Origin: Ischnura elegans
Taxonomy: Eukaryota; Arthropoda; Insecta; Odonata; Coenagrionidae
Assembly: GCF_921293095.1 (NCBI RefSeq)
Contig: NC_060258.1
Coordinates: 2,542,001-2,606,000 of the forward strand
Reading direction: 5' to 3'
Length of the DNA stretch: 64,000 nt
Position numbers and translations under genes: made by a program. Under the pieces are notes generated by a model. It worked only from the letters and a program-made list of their open reading frames with translations, was not told where the DNA came from and did not search any database. Shown in pieces: positions 1 through 12,115 of this stretch; the stretch's first letter is position 1, and the number at the start of each line of letters is the position of its first letter.

Positions 1-890
1 ACAATTCCGCCGCTTTTCCAAGCCTTACCACTCATCGCTACGGAATTGATGTGGACAATTGATGACCCTTGGTAGTCATAAAACCTATAAACCCCCGGTA
101 AACCCACATACACCCCCAAAAAAATAAAGTTTTGCCAATAAGTCTACTTTTTCGGTACTTTTCGTGACTATTCCACCGCTGGTTCTTACCCCAACGACTC
201 ATCCCTACGGAATTTAAGTGAACGGATGGTGACCGCCAACAGTACACACATATAAACCCCCGGTATCCCCCTGAAATCCCCCCCAAATGTTAAATGTGCC
301 ATTAAGTCTCCTGTTTGGGAACTTCTCGCAAACATTATGCCGCACTACCCGTCCCCTCTGAGCTCTAGATCCGGAATATTTGTGGAGGGCGGGCCACCGT
401 AAACCATACGGGAAAGTATGCCAGAAAACCCCCGATCAACTCCTGAAACCTCGCCGAAAAAAAAATAAAAAAAGTTTAAAGTCGCTTTTCCGAGTAGTTT
501 TCGTCACAATTTAGCCGGTGCCTCTACTACTTATAAAAACCCCCGATATCCCCGTGAAACCTCCCAGAAAAGTTTTGTAATAAATCGCCTCACCGGGTAA
601 AAGAATCGTCAGAATTCCGCCACTGTTCGGGACCCCTAGGACTTATCGGCACGGAATTTATGAGAACGATTTGTGAACACTGGTTTTCACACGTATAAAA
701 CCCCCGGTATTCCGTTGGAACCCCCCGCAAAAAATGAAAACTTGCCATTAAGTCTTCTTTTATGGGTACTTGTCGCCACTATTACGCCGCATTGCACTAC
801 CCTTTAAAATCATCGCCACATGATAATTGTGGACGATTGATGACCGCATGTATAACACATGAAAACCCCCTAATCCCCTGGGAACCCCTC
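1..890. repeat. Degenerate tandem repeat, unit about 165 bp
   Basis: A box resembling ATTCCGCCGC recurs at about 5, 170, 334, 509, 614 and 781, so the spacing is about 165 bp except for one copy shortened to about 105 bp. Each unit also carries a block like ACGGAATTTATG, a block like ATAAACCCCCGGTAT, and TTGCCATTAAGTCT. Copies are diverged and interrupted. It runs off the left edge of the window, so it may be the end of a longer array. The ORF on the minus strand at 38-286 is simply open sequence across two units. Confidence 0.75.
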
Positions 891-892
891 TC

Positions 893-1465
893 GGTGGAGA
901 GGAACATTTATGAGGACTAAGCGGAGCAGCCGCGGGGGGCTCATCATCCCAAGGCGGCGAAGCCGCCCCACAACGAGGAACGGTGAAGCCGTTCCGAGGA
1001 GTAACTGGCGTAGGCGAGGGGGAGCTTCAGTAACCCTTGGGCGGCGAAGCCGCCCCAAAATTAAAGCGGCGCAGCCGCTGTGGGCTCCCTACGCCCCTGG
1101 GCGGCGAAGCCGCCCCTTAAACGAAAAACGGTGAAATAGTTCCAAAATGCCCTTGCCCTCTGGGCGGCTATGCCGACCCCTGACGAGGAACGGCGAAGCC
1201 ATTCCGAGTATTAAGCGGGGTAGCCCCGGGGGGGCACACTCAACCCCTGGGCGGCGAAGCCGCCTCTCAACGAGGAACGGCGTAGCCGTTCCGAGGAATG
1301 AGTGGGGCGCTTCCCTACCCCCTGGCCGGCGAAGCCGGCCCCTAGCTGAGGCGAGATTATTCGAAATAAAATTTTTCGAAGAACCACAAATGTAGACGGC
1401 GAAGCCGGACCCGGGGTTTTTAAGGGGCGGAGCCCCTGAACGAGCGCGCGGAGCGCAGCGAGTGT
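893..1465. repeat. GC-rich cluster of short hairpin repeats
   Basis: Stem-loops with a GAA-type loop are repeated in tandem. GGGCGGCGAAGCCGCCC-type hairpins occur near 952, 1039, 1101, 1162 (decayed), 1250 and 1323 (GGCCGGCGAAGCCGGCC). GGAACGGCGAAGCCGTTCC-type hairpins occur near 979, 1128 (decayed), 1188 and 1278. Further hairpins such as GCGGCGCAGCCGC lie between them. Several decayed copies still show the two arms. The composition is sharply more GC-rich than the flanks. Overlapping ORFs on both strands (870-1508) are repeat artefacts. I do not recognise the family. Confidence 0.75.
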
Positions 1466-2295
1466 ATTTGTATATACTGTCCAATTGAGGAAATGAACGG
1501 CTGATCAAAGTATATGGTATTATTATGGTAATATATGGTTTTCATTGAAAGCTATAACTGTTATTATATTTGGCGAGTTAGTGTGTTAACACAAGCTTGA
1601 AAATTTTCAAGAATCGACCTCATAGCCTATATTGAGGATATTTTTAGTAGCAAGTCAAGTGATGAAATAAAATTATGAGTTGTAAATATGAATAAAACAC
1701 GGAAAATTTGGTCTAATCGTAGTAATTCTCGATGAAGCAAGCTTGTGCTTCATATATTAGGCTCGAATGTTAATTTCTAACCAATTCACTTAACTAGTTA
1801 AATATTCATCACTTATGCTTCTATTATTTAATTAAAATAAAGCTGATATCATTTTATTTTTGGCTATTATTCCATTTTTCAATACTTGATTATGTTACTT
1901 TAACCTCAGAAAAACAATTCGACATCGCAATGCGCACGTTTTCTGGGTTGCAATACCGAATAGGTCGGCCTCGAAGACCGCGTAATATTATAGCAAGCCT
2001 ACCGGTTGCAATTCGCCGTTCAGAATAGTGAATTGCTACGGGCCTATGCTATTCTGAGAATTACGTCTTCCGGTGTAGTAAAAACACGAATTGCAACCGT
2101 TCTGAATACCAAATAGCATAGGCGTTGCAATACGCTATATTATAGCAACATCGGTTGCAATATCGGAGAATAGCATAATGCTATTCCATCCAGAATAGCA
2201 GCCATTATCAAAACAAATAAAAAAAAGGTTTCAAGAGAATAGACCTCAAAATAGATTGTAAGAATTAAGCTACTTTGAGCATGAATTCAGAGCCC
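1466..2295. other. Intergenic; short repeated motifs at 1945-2205
   Basis: No gene seen. Between about 1945 and 2205 the word GGTTGCAAT or GTTGCAAT recurs near 1948, 2003, 2124 and 2152, and once inverted near 2092. GAATAG/CTATTC words also recur, including an inverted pair at 2019-2028 and 2049-2057. This resembles a decayed palindromic repeat. The rest is ordinary AT-rich sequence. Confidence 0.4.
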
Positions 2296-2595
2296 TTATT
2301 TATGCCAATAGCCCCCAAAAAAATTAAGAACGCAATAACCTTGCCAGGCATGCATATCATAAAAAGAATTGTCACAGGTTTTCCCTGTATATAAAATCGT
2401 TAAAGTTAACATGGGAATTCCACTGGGTCCGATGTACGAGCTGTCCATCGTCATCAGTGCACCAGGACAACTCATTGAAATAGAAACGCCGGCCATGATG
2501 GAGTAGGAGAATCTGGCCTGGCGTAACACCTGACTAAGCTTCTGCATGCCATATCCTTTGCAAAGATTTTGAAGACTGTTATGAAGGATAAACAT
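2296..2595 (-). pseudogene. Unrecognised hydrophobic ORF, possible transporter-exon remnant
   Basis: A 99-codon open frame with coding-like composition. Residues 18-65 contain a hydrophobic stretch around ISMSCPGALM and TLTILYTGK. Near codon 70 a shift of one base opens a second hydrophobic frame (around VIAFLIFLGAIGINKG) that runs to a stop near 2270. This suggests one membrane-protein exon broken by a frameshift. The Cys-Pro-Gly / Ser-Tyr spacing faintly resembles SLC17-type phosphate cotransporters, but that is a weak impression and not an assignment. It could also be chance. No partner exons were found. Confidence 0.25.
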
Positions 2596-2639
2596 CTCAG
2601 TACCTAAACAATATATATCCTAACACAGGTAACCTTTGA

Positions 2640-3600
2640 ACTTATTTATGCTAAGGTCATATTTAAACTTGCTAACCACAAAATTTATAGAAAACTTTCA
2701 AATTTTATAATGTACTTTAAGAAACAAAATAGAGTTTATCTAAAAGATTTTGTAAAAAACTGATTTTATAAGTAAAACGCAAATAATTTTAAAAAGGGCA
2801 CTAACAGAAATGGTTCTAGACAAATATGCTGTGATTGAAATAATCAAAGTCGATGAAAATATAAAAATTGTATTCCAATATTGGAAAATAGTAAACTAAA
2901 TAAAAATAAACTTAACAAATACAGAAAAGATATACCAAATCAAAATTCCTAATTTTCTTTCTACTTTTACATTTTTGATGAAAATGTTTTCTGGGTTAAT
3001 TTTTCCGCACTTAAATTAATTTCTAAAACTTTGCCAATCTTGCCTTCATTGTAACCACCATCTATTCATACAAGATGACTTGAAAATAAACAATCAATTT
3101 CCAAAACTTCGCAAAGATATTTTTAGTTATACATAACCATAGCCTCATGAGATCATAGTTAAAGGTAAGAAATGGGCCCCGAGCTAAAGAAAGGTAATAT
3201 ATTTACGTGCAACTGTGACTTTATTTGACAACGCATAGACAAACCAATTTCTGGGTCTCTGACACTTCAATCTTTAGCAGCAAATCGTCAGGGATTTTTT
3301 TGTTTTCTTTAACATGCTCCGATTACCTAATCAAATACTTAAAAAGGTAGCGTGGTATAACGCAGTGGGTAGATTGCCTTTTTGAGTTGATAAATAGTGA
3401 GTTTGAATGCCATTCTCTCCTGGAATTCGTAGTTTAGCACACACTTAATTTCACTAGATGACAAAATGTCTTCAATCGTCGCCATTGTAACACAAACAGC
3501 AACAGTAATAGGACCTTGCCAACGATTGACGGATAGGGAAAAACCAAATTTACGGGAAATTGGACTTGTTACACTTTTCCGTAAAACGTTTCGCAAAATA
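2640..3600. other. Intergenic or intronic, no gene seen
   Basis: AT-rich sequence without recognisable domains. It lies downstream of the second ZAD exon on the minus strand, so it could be intron. I looked for C2H2 zinc-finger patterns on the minus strand and saw none. The 85-codon ORF at 3339-3596 has no recognisable motif. Confidence 0.4.
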
Positions 3601-3711
3601 TATCATTCTTGATTCCTACTTTTGTCTACATAAACCAAAGAGTTTCACCTTTAACTCTGCAATACTTATACTACACCAGTCTTCAAATAAGAAATTACGA
3701 TAAGTACTCAC

Positions 3712-4113
3712 CCTGAAGCAACTTTTTCTAAGAACTGCGTCTGATTCTAAACAAATCTTTTTGAAAACACTGAATTCCCTAAGTTTCTTCAAACACAGTG
3801 GACACATGGTAGTGGGCAGGCCATCTCCCACAGTAATCTGAGAATTTAATAAACAAGTTGCACATCAATAGAGTTTGGAATGAAAACATGAAATGAAGTA
3901 AGCACCATTTTAAATAAAATCGATAAAATTTAATGTGCCACTTACTTGTAAGCCAACTACATCATGTAGGGCATCCTTCACAGTTATATTGTACGCTACA
4001 TTCGAAGTGAATATGCTGTAAAAACAATCATGCTTCTCCCTACAAAGTCTGCAAAGGTCTATTTCTGGATTCCTATCTGGAGATTCCGTGAAAATCCCGA
4101 TGGTACGACTCAT
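3712..4113 (-). CDS. ZAD-domain protein, first two coding exons (partial gene)
   Basis: Exon 1 runs 4113 to 3946 (56 codons from ATG) and ends at a GTAAGT donor. Exon 2 runs 3837 to 3712 (42 codons); it starts after TCTCAG and ends before GTGAGT. Both exons are phase 0. The joined product carries a complete zinc-finger-associated domain: Cys pair CRLC at residues 21-24, second pair CPLC at about 68-71, and the usual helix after it. ZAD is a dimerisation domain at the N-terminus of insect C2H2 transcription factors acting in the nucleus. No C2H2 fingers were found in the window, so later exons lie beyond the left edge or the gene is truncated. The frame is clean and splice sites intact, unlike the two ZAD copies at 5.2 and 8.1 kb. 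Confidence 0.75.
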
Positions 4114-4829
4114 GTTTTCGATTCAAAATCTTATTCACTTTTTAAATCAGGTTTATCGTCAAAGAAATCATCTACTCAGCATTGACAAAGATCACAAATT
4201 CCAACAAGGAAACTACATTGACTAAGATGATGAGTGAAAATATAATACTTTAGAATGCTAAACGAAAGGAACACGAAATCCAACAATTGATGAATCGACG
4301 GAAAGATATATCACGACTCAATAGCTTGGATTGAGAGATTTTTCAACAATTTATGACACAATTGTACATTCTTTGGACAAGCATCCACGACAAGTTTAAT
4401 CCACAACGATCACTTGTTATTATGTGACTATACAATCAACCTCTGTATAGAACCGATGTTTTCTAGTTGCCATTTTATCCGCCAGTAGCACACCTATAGA
4501 GTAGGCCAAACATCCGTGTTTGAAGAGTATTTTCTTTCCATTTAAAAAAATAAAGGACCATTTCATTTAAAATTCGTCAAATTTTCGATTAATTGTAGTG
4601 TTAAAATGTTTGTTTAAAGGTTATTCAATCACCTGGCCGGAAATAAAATTTAAGCCCAACCTCGGCGTCCGCCAGGTCAGATTATATCTACAGTCTTTAA
4701 ATATGAGAAAGAGTTCAATATTCTTAAATGTAGAGTTAAAAAAGTTTTAAAATATTTTTTTTAATTCAAATAATGTAATAAACTAGCATAATATATCACT
4801 TATTGTTGGAAATATTTCATTTTTCGATT

Positions 4830-5700
4830 TTAGGCCTGCTGTATACGCAATTTTCTAGCGGTGCAATACGCAAATGAAATCCGGTATGTAAGCTAATCCT
4901 TGCTATCATGGTCAGTTAATAGCAAGGCGTCAATGAGCATGGAGTTCGTGGAAAATATTTGATGTCTTTTCTGTTGAAATGCGATATATTTTTGAGGTCC
5001 TTGTCAATGTGAGCTTTATAAGCCATTCTCCTGGATTATTCTCAAGTTTTTTGCGTTATCGTAAGTCATGGAAATGAACGTAATGTATTAGAAATTTGTA
5101 AATCACTGAGTGCTTTGTGGATGATTTTTGAGGAGTGAACTGGTTTTACAGATAGATTGAGTTATTGCTGTAAAAATATAAGTATTACCGCTGGGAATTT
5201 ATCTGAGTCTTCAGAAAGGAATTCTGAGGGATCTCCGTGCAGACTTTGCATGAAGAAAAATTATTATTGTTGCAAAATATTCTTTTCAATTGCAGGAAAG
5301 ATGACCTGCCTGCCAGCCCACTGTGCTTGAAAAAGCTCATCGAATTCAATGATTTCATAAATATTTGTCATAAATCGGACGGAGAACTGAGAAAATTTTC
5401 GTGTAGAAATTACCTCAGGGTGAGTGCATCCTATTTTATTTCATTGGAAGCCTCGTGTAACTTTTTAAATAATGTGAAATCATTCACGTAACCAGATATT
5501 AACTTGTTCGTGTTACCTTACCGTGTAGCCCGGCCTTAATAGTTCAAAGTTCATGTGGGATAGAATAAAAGTTTTGCCAAATGTTTGTATTTGTGGTTTC
5601 ATCAGATTATAGCAATAACTTGAAAATGTAATTAATCGTGTATTCGATGACTCACTTGCCATGGCGGGCATAGTATTTGTTTATACGGTACATTAACACG
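4830..5700 (+). repeat. Duplicated segment, copy A (contains a ZAD pseudogene)
   Basis: The segment is alignable by eye with 6470-6870 plus 8050-8710. Shared landmarks include GTGCAATACGCAAATGAA, GCGTCAATGAGCATGGAGTT, TTTGTATTTGTGG and GATATTAACTTGTT, in the same order and orientation. Copy A is continuous, whereas copy B is interrupted. Identity looks roughly 75-80 percent, so the duplication is old. Confidence 0.7.
5228..5432 (+). pseudogene. ZAD-domain pseudogene, copy A
   Basis: The frame starting near 5237 shows the first Cys pair (CRLCMKKN-like). A second part follows (PLCLKKLIEFNDF) ending at CAGG|GTGAGT, the same donor context as exon 2 of the minus-strand ZAD gene. The region between the two Cys pairs is deleted and the frame is shifted. 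The first Cys of the second pair is lost (Ser in its place). It is a dead paralogue of the gene at 3712-4113, in opposite orientation. Confidence 0.6.
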
Positions 5701-6469
5701 TACGGGTTAATGTCTAAATGTATGAACGCCAAAATACACCGTGTAACCACACAACTTGTGTGAATGCATGAATAAAAAATATAACCTGTTCTGATATATG
5801 TCAACGCATATGTACACATTCCATTTTCGTCCGCTAAAGTCGTTCATGCATTCACTAAATAACTTGTGTATGTGAGTGCAAGTTTTTTGTAATCAGACTC
5901 ATGGATTAGAGAATGGGATGTGTTTTATTTTATTGATCAATTTTGTTTAATTAATTTTGAGAACATGGAAAATTGTTTGTTTTTAAATGGGTTACACTCA
6001 AAGTTTAGGTTATTTCTAGAATCATATTTGCGCCCATTTTTGAAGTTTATTTACTTATGAGATGTGTTTTTTTTTACATATCAATTTTGTTCATTTAATT
6101 TGGAATACATGAAAAAAATAATTGTTGGTGTACAGATTGCAATGCACTACTTGAACGGGAAAGTCTTCTTTTCTAGTATATTTTGCAATTTTATTTTAAT
6201 GGCTGTCTGAGTGTGCAGTTTTTAGTATAAGTGGTGAACGACTTTGCTGAAGGAACAATTTGTGATAGTTTATGTAGCAATCACTAAGTCCAAGAGGTAC
6301 TACATGGCTTGCACTTGGCCACATTTCATATATGGTCTTTTAGTATGAAAAACAGTAAAAAATCTCATTAATGTCGAATGAAAAAAGTTTTAAAATATCC
6401 ATGTTTAAAATAATGCAATGCACCTCAATAATATTTCACTCATCGTTAGATATACCTCATTTTACGATT

Positions 6470-8710
6470 GTAAGCCTGTTGCATACGTAAACCTCTAGTG
6501 GTGCAATACGCAAATGAAGTCTGGTATCTAAACTAATTCTTGCTAGCCTGGTCAGTTATAAGCTAGGGCGTCAATGAGCATGGAGTTCGTGCAAAATATT
6601 TCCTGTCTTTTGTGTTGAAATTCGATTTATTTTTGAGGTGATATGTTAATGTGAACTTTTTATGTCTGTTTTCTTAATTATTCTCAAGTTTTTTGCATTG
6701 GTGTACGTCATAGAAGTGAATGTAATGTTTTAGAAATTTGTAAATCACTGACTGCTTTGAGATTTGTTTGTGGAGTGAACTGGTTTACAGGTTTAATGAG
6801 TTATTGCAGTGAAAAACATAAGTATTACCATTGGGAATTTCTCCTAGTCTTTACAAAGGAATAGGGTGCTCTCCTAAAATTAAAAGCTAATTTTTTTTTC
6901 AAGTTTAGATGAGTAAGTTAAAGTTATTAACGTGTGCAAAATAATATTTTTGCATATTAAATGTATATGAAAGATAAATAATTCATGATTCTCATTATTC
7001 TTGTTGCTAGAGAGCTTCTAAGTTCCCAACAATTACCAAATTCTTTCATGCTACAAAAACGCCGTGACATCAGCGAGTAAGTAGACTCGCTCCATGGCAG
7101 TAACAAAACAGTAGCGACGATAACAAACATCTACAACGATACTGATTCATAATGTGAAGGGTGTGTGAAAACATATGTGAATTGTTCAAAAGTTTTTACG
7201 GTGCTTGTATTGCACAATGTTTGACTCCGACTTCATAAAGACGCATCCTGGGAACATTCTGAAGGTAGATTAATTCATGGCCACTTATTTCTTCTCCAGT
7301 AATGAAGATTTCTATGAGTTGAGAAGCCGCAAAATTGAAATGTAACATAAATTAAATCAATAATCTCATTTGCTAGTAATCTAAAGCTTTGCTTGTGTCT
7401 CATTTAACTACTGTTATTTACTCATTGTTTAATGTGTACTTGGTGCAATATTGGAATATGTGATGTTAACGTTTTGGAGAAATACAACGGATCATATTTT
7501 ACTTTGATTTACTTAGCATCCCTAAGGTCTGGAAGAGAGACATACTGTGTTTCAGCAGGTTGTTAGGTTCAAGTGTTAATAAATTTGAACGTTTGCACTG
7601 TTGAGGGTAAGGTGACACCAGAACATTAAGTGACAACAATAAGCTTATACTATGGAAATCGCATGGATGGGGAGGATGAGAAAGTAATAAGTGCTATTTG
7701 TTAAGATGGTGCTGCATCTTCCAGTTTGCATACACTCTTTAAACTTGTCAATTATTCAGGATAAATATTTCACATGACTGATGATGGAATTAAGATATAG
7801 AAAAATTAACTATGTAGATAGATGCATAGGTTTTACTAAAACTGGGACAAATAGTCTACTGGCACCACGTAAACCTATTGTTTACTGGCCTCAGATGTCA
7901 CGCTCAGCCAACATGGCACTGGGTCATTTTGAGGGCAAGATGAATGTAAAATTTTCAAATTGAAATTTTACGAATAATATTCAGCTTAGAGAAGAACTGC
8001 TTTAACTTTAATTTGCTGCACGAAGAATATTTTTTTATCACATAATCATTCAGTTTCAGTAGAATTCCCCATTCCGAGGGTACCCCTGTGCCGACTTTGT
8101 GTGAAGAAAAATGATTATTGTTACAACATTTTCTTTTCAATTGCAGCAAGCCAGGTAACTGTAGAGGATGACTTATAAGATTTTGTCGACTTAAATGCAA
8201 GTTTGGGGTAACATTTTATTGATTTCCTCAGTTATTGTTTTATTCCATTCTATGGGCATGCTTTCCACGACAAGTCTGAAATCTCATGCATATGTTTTAA
8301 TTCCTTTCGTAGGTTGCCTTTGGAAGTGGCCAACCTGCCAATATATGCCCACTGTGCTTGAAAAAGCTCATCAAATTCAATGATTTCAGATATATTTGTC
8401 ATATTTTTGACGCAGAATGTTGCCTAAAAAATTTTGAAAAATTTTGTGTGGAAATTTCTTCAGTGTGATTGATTCTTTTTTCATTGTAAGCCCTAAGAAA
8501 TCATTCACGCAAGCAGATATTAACTTGTTAGTGTTGATTTACCATGTAGCCCAGCCTTAATACTTTCAAGTTCTTATCAACGAGAATGAAAAATTTAGCA
8601 AAATGTTTGTATTTGTGGGCTGAACAGGTTATAGCAATGGATTGAAAAAGTAACTAAATCTTGTATTTGATGAATCACTTGCCATGACGGGCAAAGTATA
8701 ATGCTTAGTG
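6470..8710 (+). repeat. Duplicated segment, copy B, interrupted
   Basis: Two blocks match copy A: 6470-6870 matches 4830-5215, and 8050-8710 matches 5215-5690. The roughly 1.18 kb between them (6870-8050) has no counterpart in copy A and no recognisable coding motif. It is either an insertion in B or a deletion in A. The 60-codon ORF at 7781-7963 lies in this unmatched part and shows nothing recognisable. Confidence 0.6.
8088..8470 (+). pseudogene. ZAD-domain pseudogene, copy B
   Basis: At 8090-8180 a frame reads a CRLCVKKNDYCYN-like first Cys pair and continues to VTVEDDL before a stop. The latter aligns with the start of exon 2 (ITVGDGL) of the live gene. After about 150 unrelated bases, 8325-8420 reads ICPLCLKKLIKFNDF, retaining the second Cys pair. 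A frameshift, a stop and an insertion rule out function. Flanks match copy A. Confidence 0.6.
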
Positions 8711-8719
8711 ACTGCATCA

Positions 8720-9880
8720 AAGTATTACGTGCACAATTTACGGAAAAGCAATTCAATTACATATCAAAACTTAATGGAGCATTAAAGCTGGTGATTATTA
8801 ATATTAAATGTTATGAAAGGACCTTGACAATGATCGACAGAGCAATGGAAAATGTTTAGCATTCAACAAAATACATGAATTGATTAATTTTTACAAATAT
8901 AACCCGTAAATTTGATATTTGAATTGAGTGAAACAAATGTCTTGAATTCTGTTTTCTTTGAGTTATCACAGACAGTTTGGTCTGGTTTTAGTTTTAGCTC
9001 ATTATAACGTTAATAACCTGGCGTTACTCACGCGATATTCCCGATCGAGATTACTCAAGTGGGGTGCTCCTGACACCACATAGAACATTTTAAAAAATGT
9101 GTTAGACAACATTTTATTTGAAAAAATTGCTAATATTAATGTATTTTTAAGTATAGCATCATTGAATCTACAATAATTCATGGCATAAAAGAGTAAACAA
9201 TTTAATTATGGTTATTAGCAGTGCCCAAATGCAATGCAATAAAGATGTACAAATGGAATTAGATTTTATATTGAAGGAATGTAATGGAAGGGAAAAATTT
9301 AACTTTGAGTTTATCATTTAATCATCTGAAAGTAAATATTATGATTTAAATCAATTTTTACTTGCTGTTTTAATGTGAAGGGAGAGTGTCATCTTCACAG
9401 CAGAGGTGACTCACAGTTGCCCAGAAAAATGATGCTCGATTATAGTGTTGACATGTCTGAAACAATGAACATTGTGACTCGGTGTTCCATCTGAGACATT
9501 TTTGTTCACACTTCTAATACGTACCTGACAATACTTGGATTATCCTGAGACTATACTTGGGGGTGGTGTTCCCCCCAAAATTTATAGCGTAATCCTCATC
9601 TGTCTCCTACAAAAATTACATCCTCAGAATCTTCAATATGCACTGTGAATAATGTTATCGTGGCATTAGCACGGTAGTCCTTTTCTACTGCATGCTGACT
9701 CATATTTCCGTAACTTATCAAAGTTTCGTAGTCTAGGTTCCTAATGAAGATAAACACATATTGATATTTTTACACTTTATTTTCCTCATCAGTGATCCTT
9801 AGAATTTTTCTTACAGTCCTTGGAAATATAAATCATATTGCTCATGCACATCCAATTATTGCACGAGCAACAGAACAATT
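8720..9880. other. Intergenic, nothing recognised
   Basis: AT-rich sequence with no long open frame, RNA gene or repeat that I could identify. Confidence 0.4.
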
Positions 9881-9885
9881 TTGTT

Positions 9886-10055
9886 TTACTTATTTATTTA
9901 TTTATTTCACACACCACCAAAAACAGCTCTGTCGGCCTTTACATCAGGGTTGATAACATTTAATAATCAGAAACATCCATGTTCTGTATGGGGCCCGAGA
10001 CCTTCGGTTTGGCAGGCGAGGACTTTATCCCGCCGGCACCGTGGCTGGCAATGTC
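9886..10055 (-). mobile_element. tRNA-Gly-derived SINE
   Basis: Read on the minus strand, 10047-9990 resembles the tRNA-Gly(GCC) anticodon arm and T arm. It has CTCGCCTGCCA followed by an arm ending in GGTCTCGGGCCCC, where the B-box GGTTCGA is degraded. The body continues through about 90 bases and ends in an (AAAT)n tail, seen on the plus strand as TTATTTATTTATTTATTT at 9890-9907. A tRNA-like head, a short body and a simple tail make this a SINE. The 89-codon ORF at 9881-10150 is an artefact of it. Target duplications were not resolved. Confidence 0.6.
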
Positions 10056-10639
10056 TTTATTCTTATTTTAATGTCTTTATTTGGCGGACATACGATGCAT
10101 CTACTGCTTCTTTCTTTTCTTTGCTTCATACCACTTTCACATGTTCATAAATCAGCGAAATAAGCTGTCTTTCTTTTCAGCTCATTTGAGATCATTTTAT
10201 TTCTGATCTTCTCCTTATAAATGACTTCCAACTCCCTCAAAATTTTTCGCAGGAATTTTGATGCATACATCTTGCTTCCAAGATTTATGTTATTGTACGG
10301 ACTGTCCCAACGATCGTGTGTCATTTTTTACCTCAAATTTTAGTAACTTCCACTGCAGTAATATTCGTGAAAATTGGCATACTCATGGGGAAAGGTCCTA
10401 AGTTTTGTTGAATGCAATCAAAATTTTAGAATTTAGATCTTTGACCTGACAATGTGGGCCCAAACCAAAATTTTCAATGTTAAAAAAATCGAGATAGAAA
10501 AAAGTTTGAATTTGATTGATCAGGATGATAATTCTTATGTTTTAGGACATGAGGAAACCGAAAATAACCCTTTTGTTCATGAAAATTCAACTGTTGACCC
10601 AGTAAGGTCTCAGTCAAGGACATAAGGGTGAAAATAGCA

Positions 10640-11060
10640 TACCATCAAAGGTGTCGATCCATGAGTTTTAAAGGGTTCCCATGTCATTCGTATTGTCCAA
10701 ATGCTTGTCTTATCCAGTATTTGACCTCCAAGGCCAATACTGATGTCAAAGGTCATAGAGGTAAATGTCAGGCCATCGTGACAACCAACCTGACAAACTA
10801 CAGGTTTTAAAAGGTGCTTAAGTCATTTTTGCAGTTCATTTATCAGTATTGTTGATTTTTTGACCTTAGGAGGTCACAGTGGGGGTCAAGGGTCTTCGAG
10901 GTAAACGTCGAGCCATCGTGACAACCAGCGCGTCGAACCATGGGTTTTTAAGGGTTATTACAACAGTTTTGCAGTTCATTTATCAGTATTGTTGATTTTT
11001 TGATCTCCGTAGGTCATATTAGGAGTCAAAGGTCATAAAGGCATGATTTTATATATCAAG
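10640..11060. repeat. Minisatellite, unit about 140 bp, nearly three copies
   Basis: GCAGTTCATTTATCAGTATT occurs near 10831 and 10971, and GCCATCGTGACAACCA near 10770 and 10913. GGTCA-rich blocks (CAAAGGTCATAGAGG-like) occur in each unit. The first copy is the most diverged. No protein-coding signal. Confidence 0.75.
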
Positions 11061-11890
11061 GAAACTAATGTCGCCAACCAAAGGGTGACCAAGTGAGTTG
11101 CGTGGTACACTTAGTACCCATTTTTTTAAGTCGTTAACCTCCTGAGGCCATAAGGTGGTCAACATTCACAGAGGTTTGCACAAAAATATTCAGGAAATTA
11201 ACTCACTAACCGGAAGGTGTTTTCGGTGACAACTCTTGTCGCGTAAACTGAAGCACGAAACTTACGCGGTGGAATGTTCAAAATGGCTTTGTGAACAGCA
11301 ACAATGTGATTTTCGCGATCCCGTGATGGAATCTTTTGTCTTCGCGACTGCATAAACAGTTACTGAATAGCCCTGCTGATCATTTTTTACTTTTATTTCA
11401 GAGTATGTTTTGATTTATACAGGCGTTCGCAATTTGGCATGCGGTCTAAGGGACCGCTGCATTTTTTAAATTGTGAATACTTGTAAAAACTGTAAATAAT
11501 TATCGCTTTCTTCCTATTTTGGAGTAATAAGGACATAAAGTCTTAAAAATTAACTTTTTTTATTACATATTTACTAGAGGACCTGGTAAACCTCACATCA
11601 CCTTCATGTATCAAGCTATGTATAGAAAAATCTATTCTTCGTTTGTCTTGCAAAAATCTGCCGGCTAAAGTGACATTCTTCTCCCAACCGTGGTATGGAT
11701 TATATAATCATGATGTTATAAATAATTATATCAACAAATATGTACTTACCTTTAATTTTTTTGGTTAGTGCTGTTTATGGGTTATCTCTGTTGTATGTCA
11801 TTATTTAATATTATTTGCTTACGTTTGGATTTAAAATTGTTCTGATGAAGAAGCATTTGCAGTTCTTGAACAGTAGTTTGGTTCACTGTT
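11061..11890. other. Intergenic, nothing recognised
   Basis: Unstructured AT-rich sequence with no supported gene. Confidence 0.4.
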
Positions 11891-11904
11891 GGCTTGTGTG
11901 CACA

Positions 11905-12115
11905 ATGCCTACAAGCTTTCGTATCTGGATTGCCCGTGGGGGTAGAGGCTAGCCAGTGTGTTCAGTTTAGAATCCTTTACCTTCACCTCGTTATCAAATT
12001 ACAAGCTTTCGTATTCTTATTTCAAGAATTTGGATTGCCCGTGGGGGTACAGGCAAGTCAGTGTGTTCAGCTTGGAATCCATTGCCTTCATCTTCATTTG
12101 GTTATCCCATGTCTC
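11905..12115. repeat. Tandem duplication, unit about 105 bp
   Basis: ACAAGCTTTCGTATyc and GGATTGCCCGTGGGGGTA, with GCCAGTGTGTTCAG-like sequence after them, occur twice about 105 bp apart (11927 and 12032 for the second word). The two overlapping plus-strand ORFs here (11894-12157 and 11958-12197) repeat the same peptide because of this duplication. Confidence 0.7.

Noticed and set aside
870-1508. Overlapping Arg/Pro-rich ORFs on both strands
   Set aside because: They arise from GC-rich hairpin repeats with few stop codons and show no domain.
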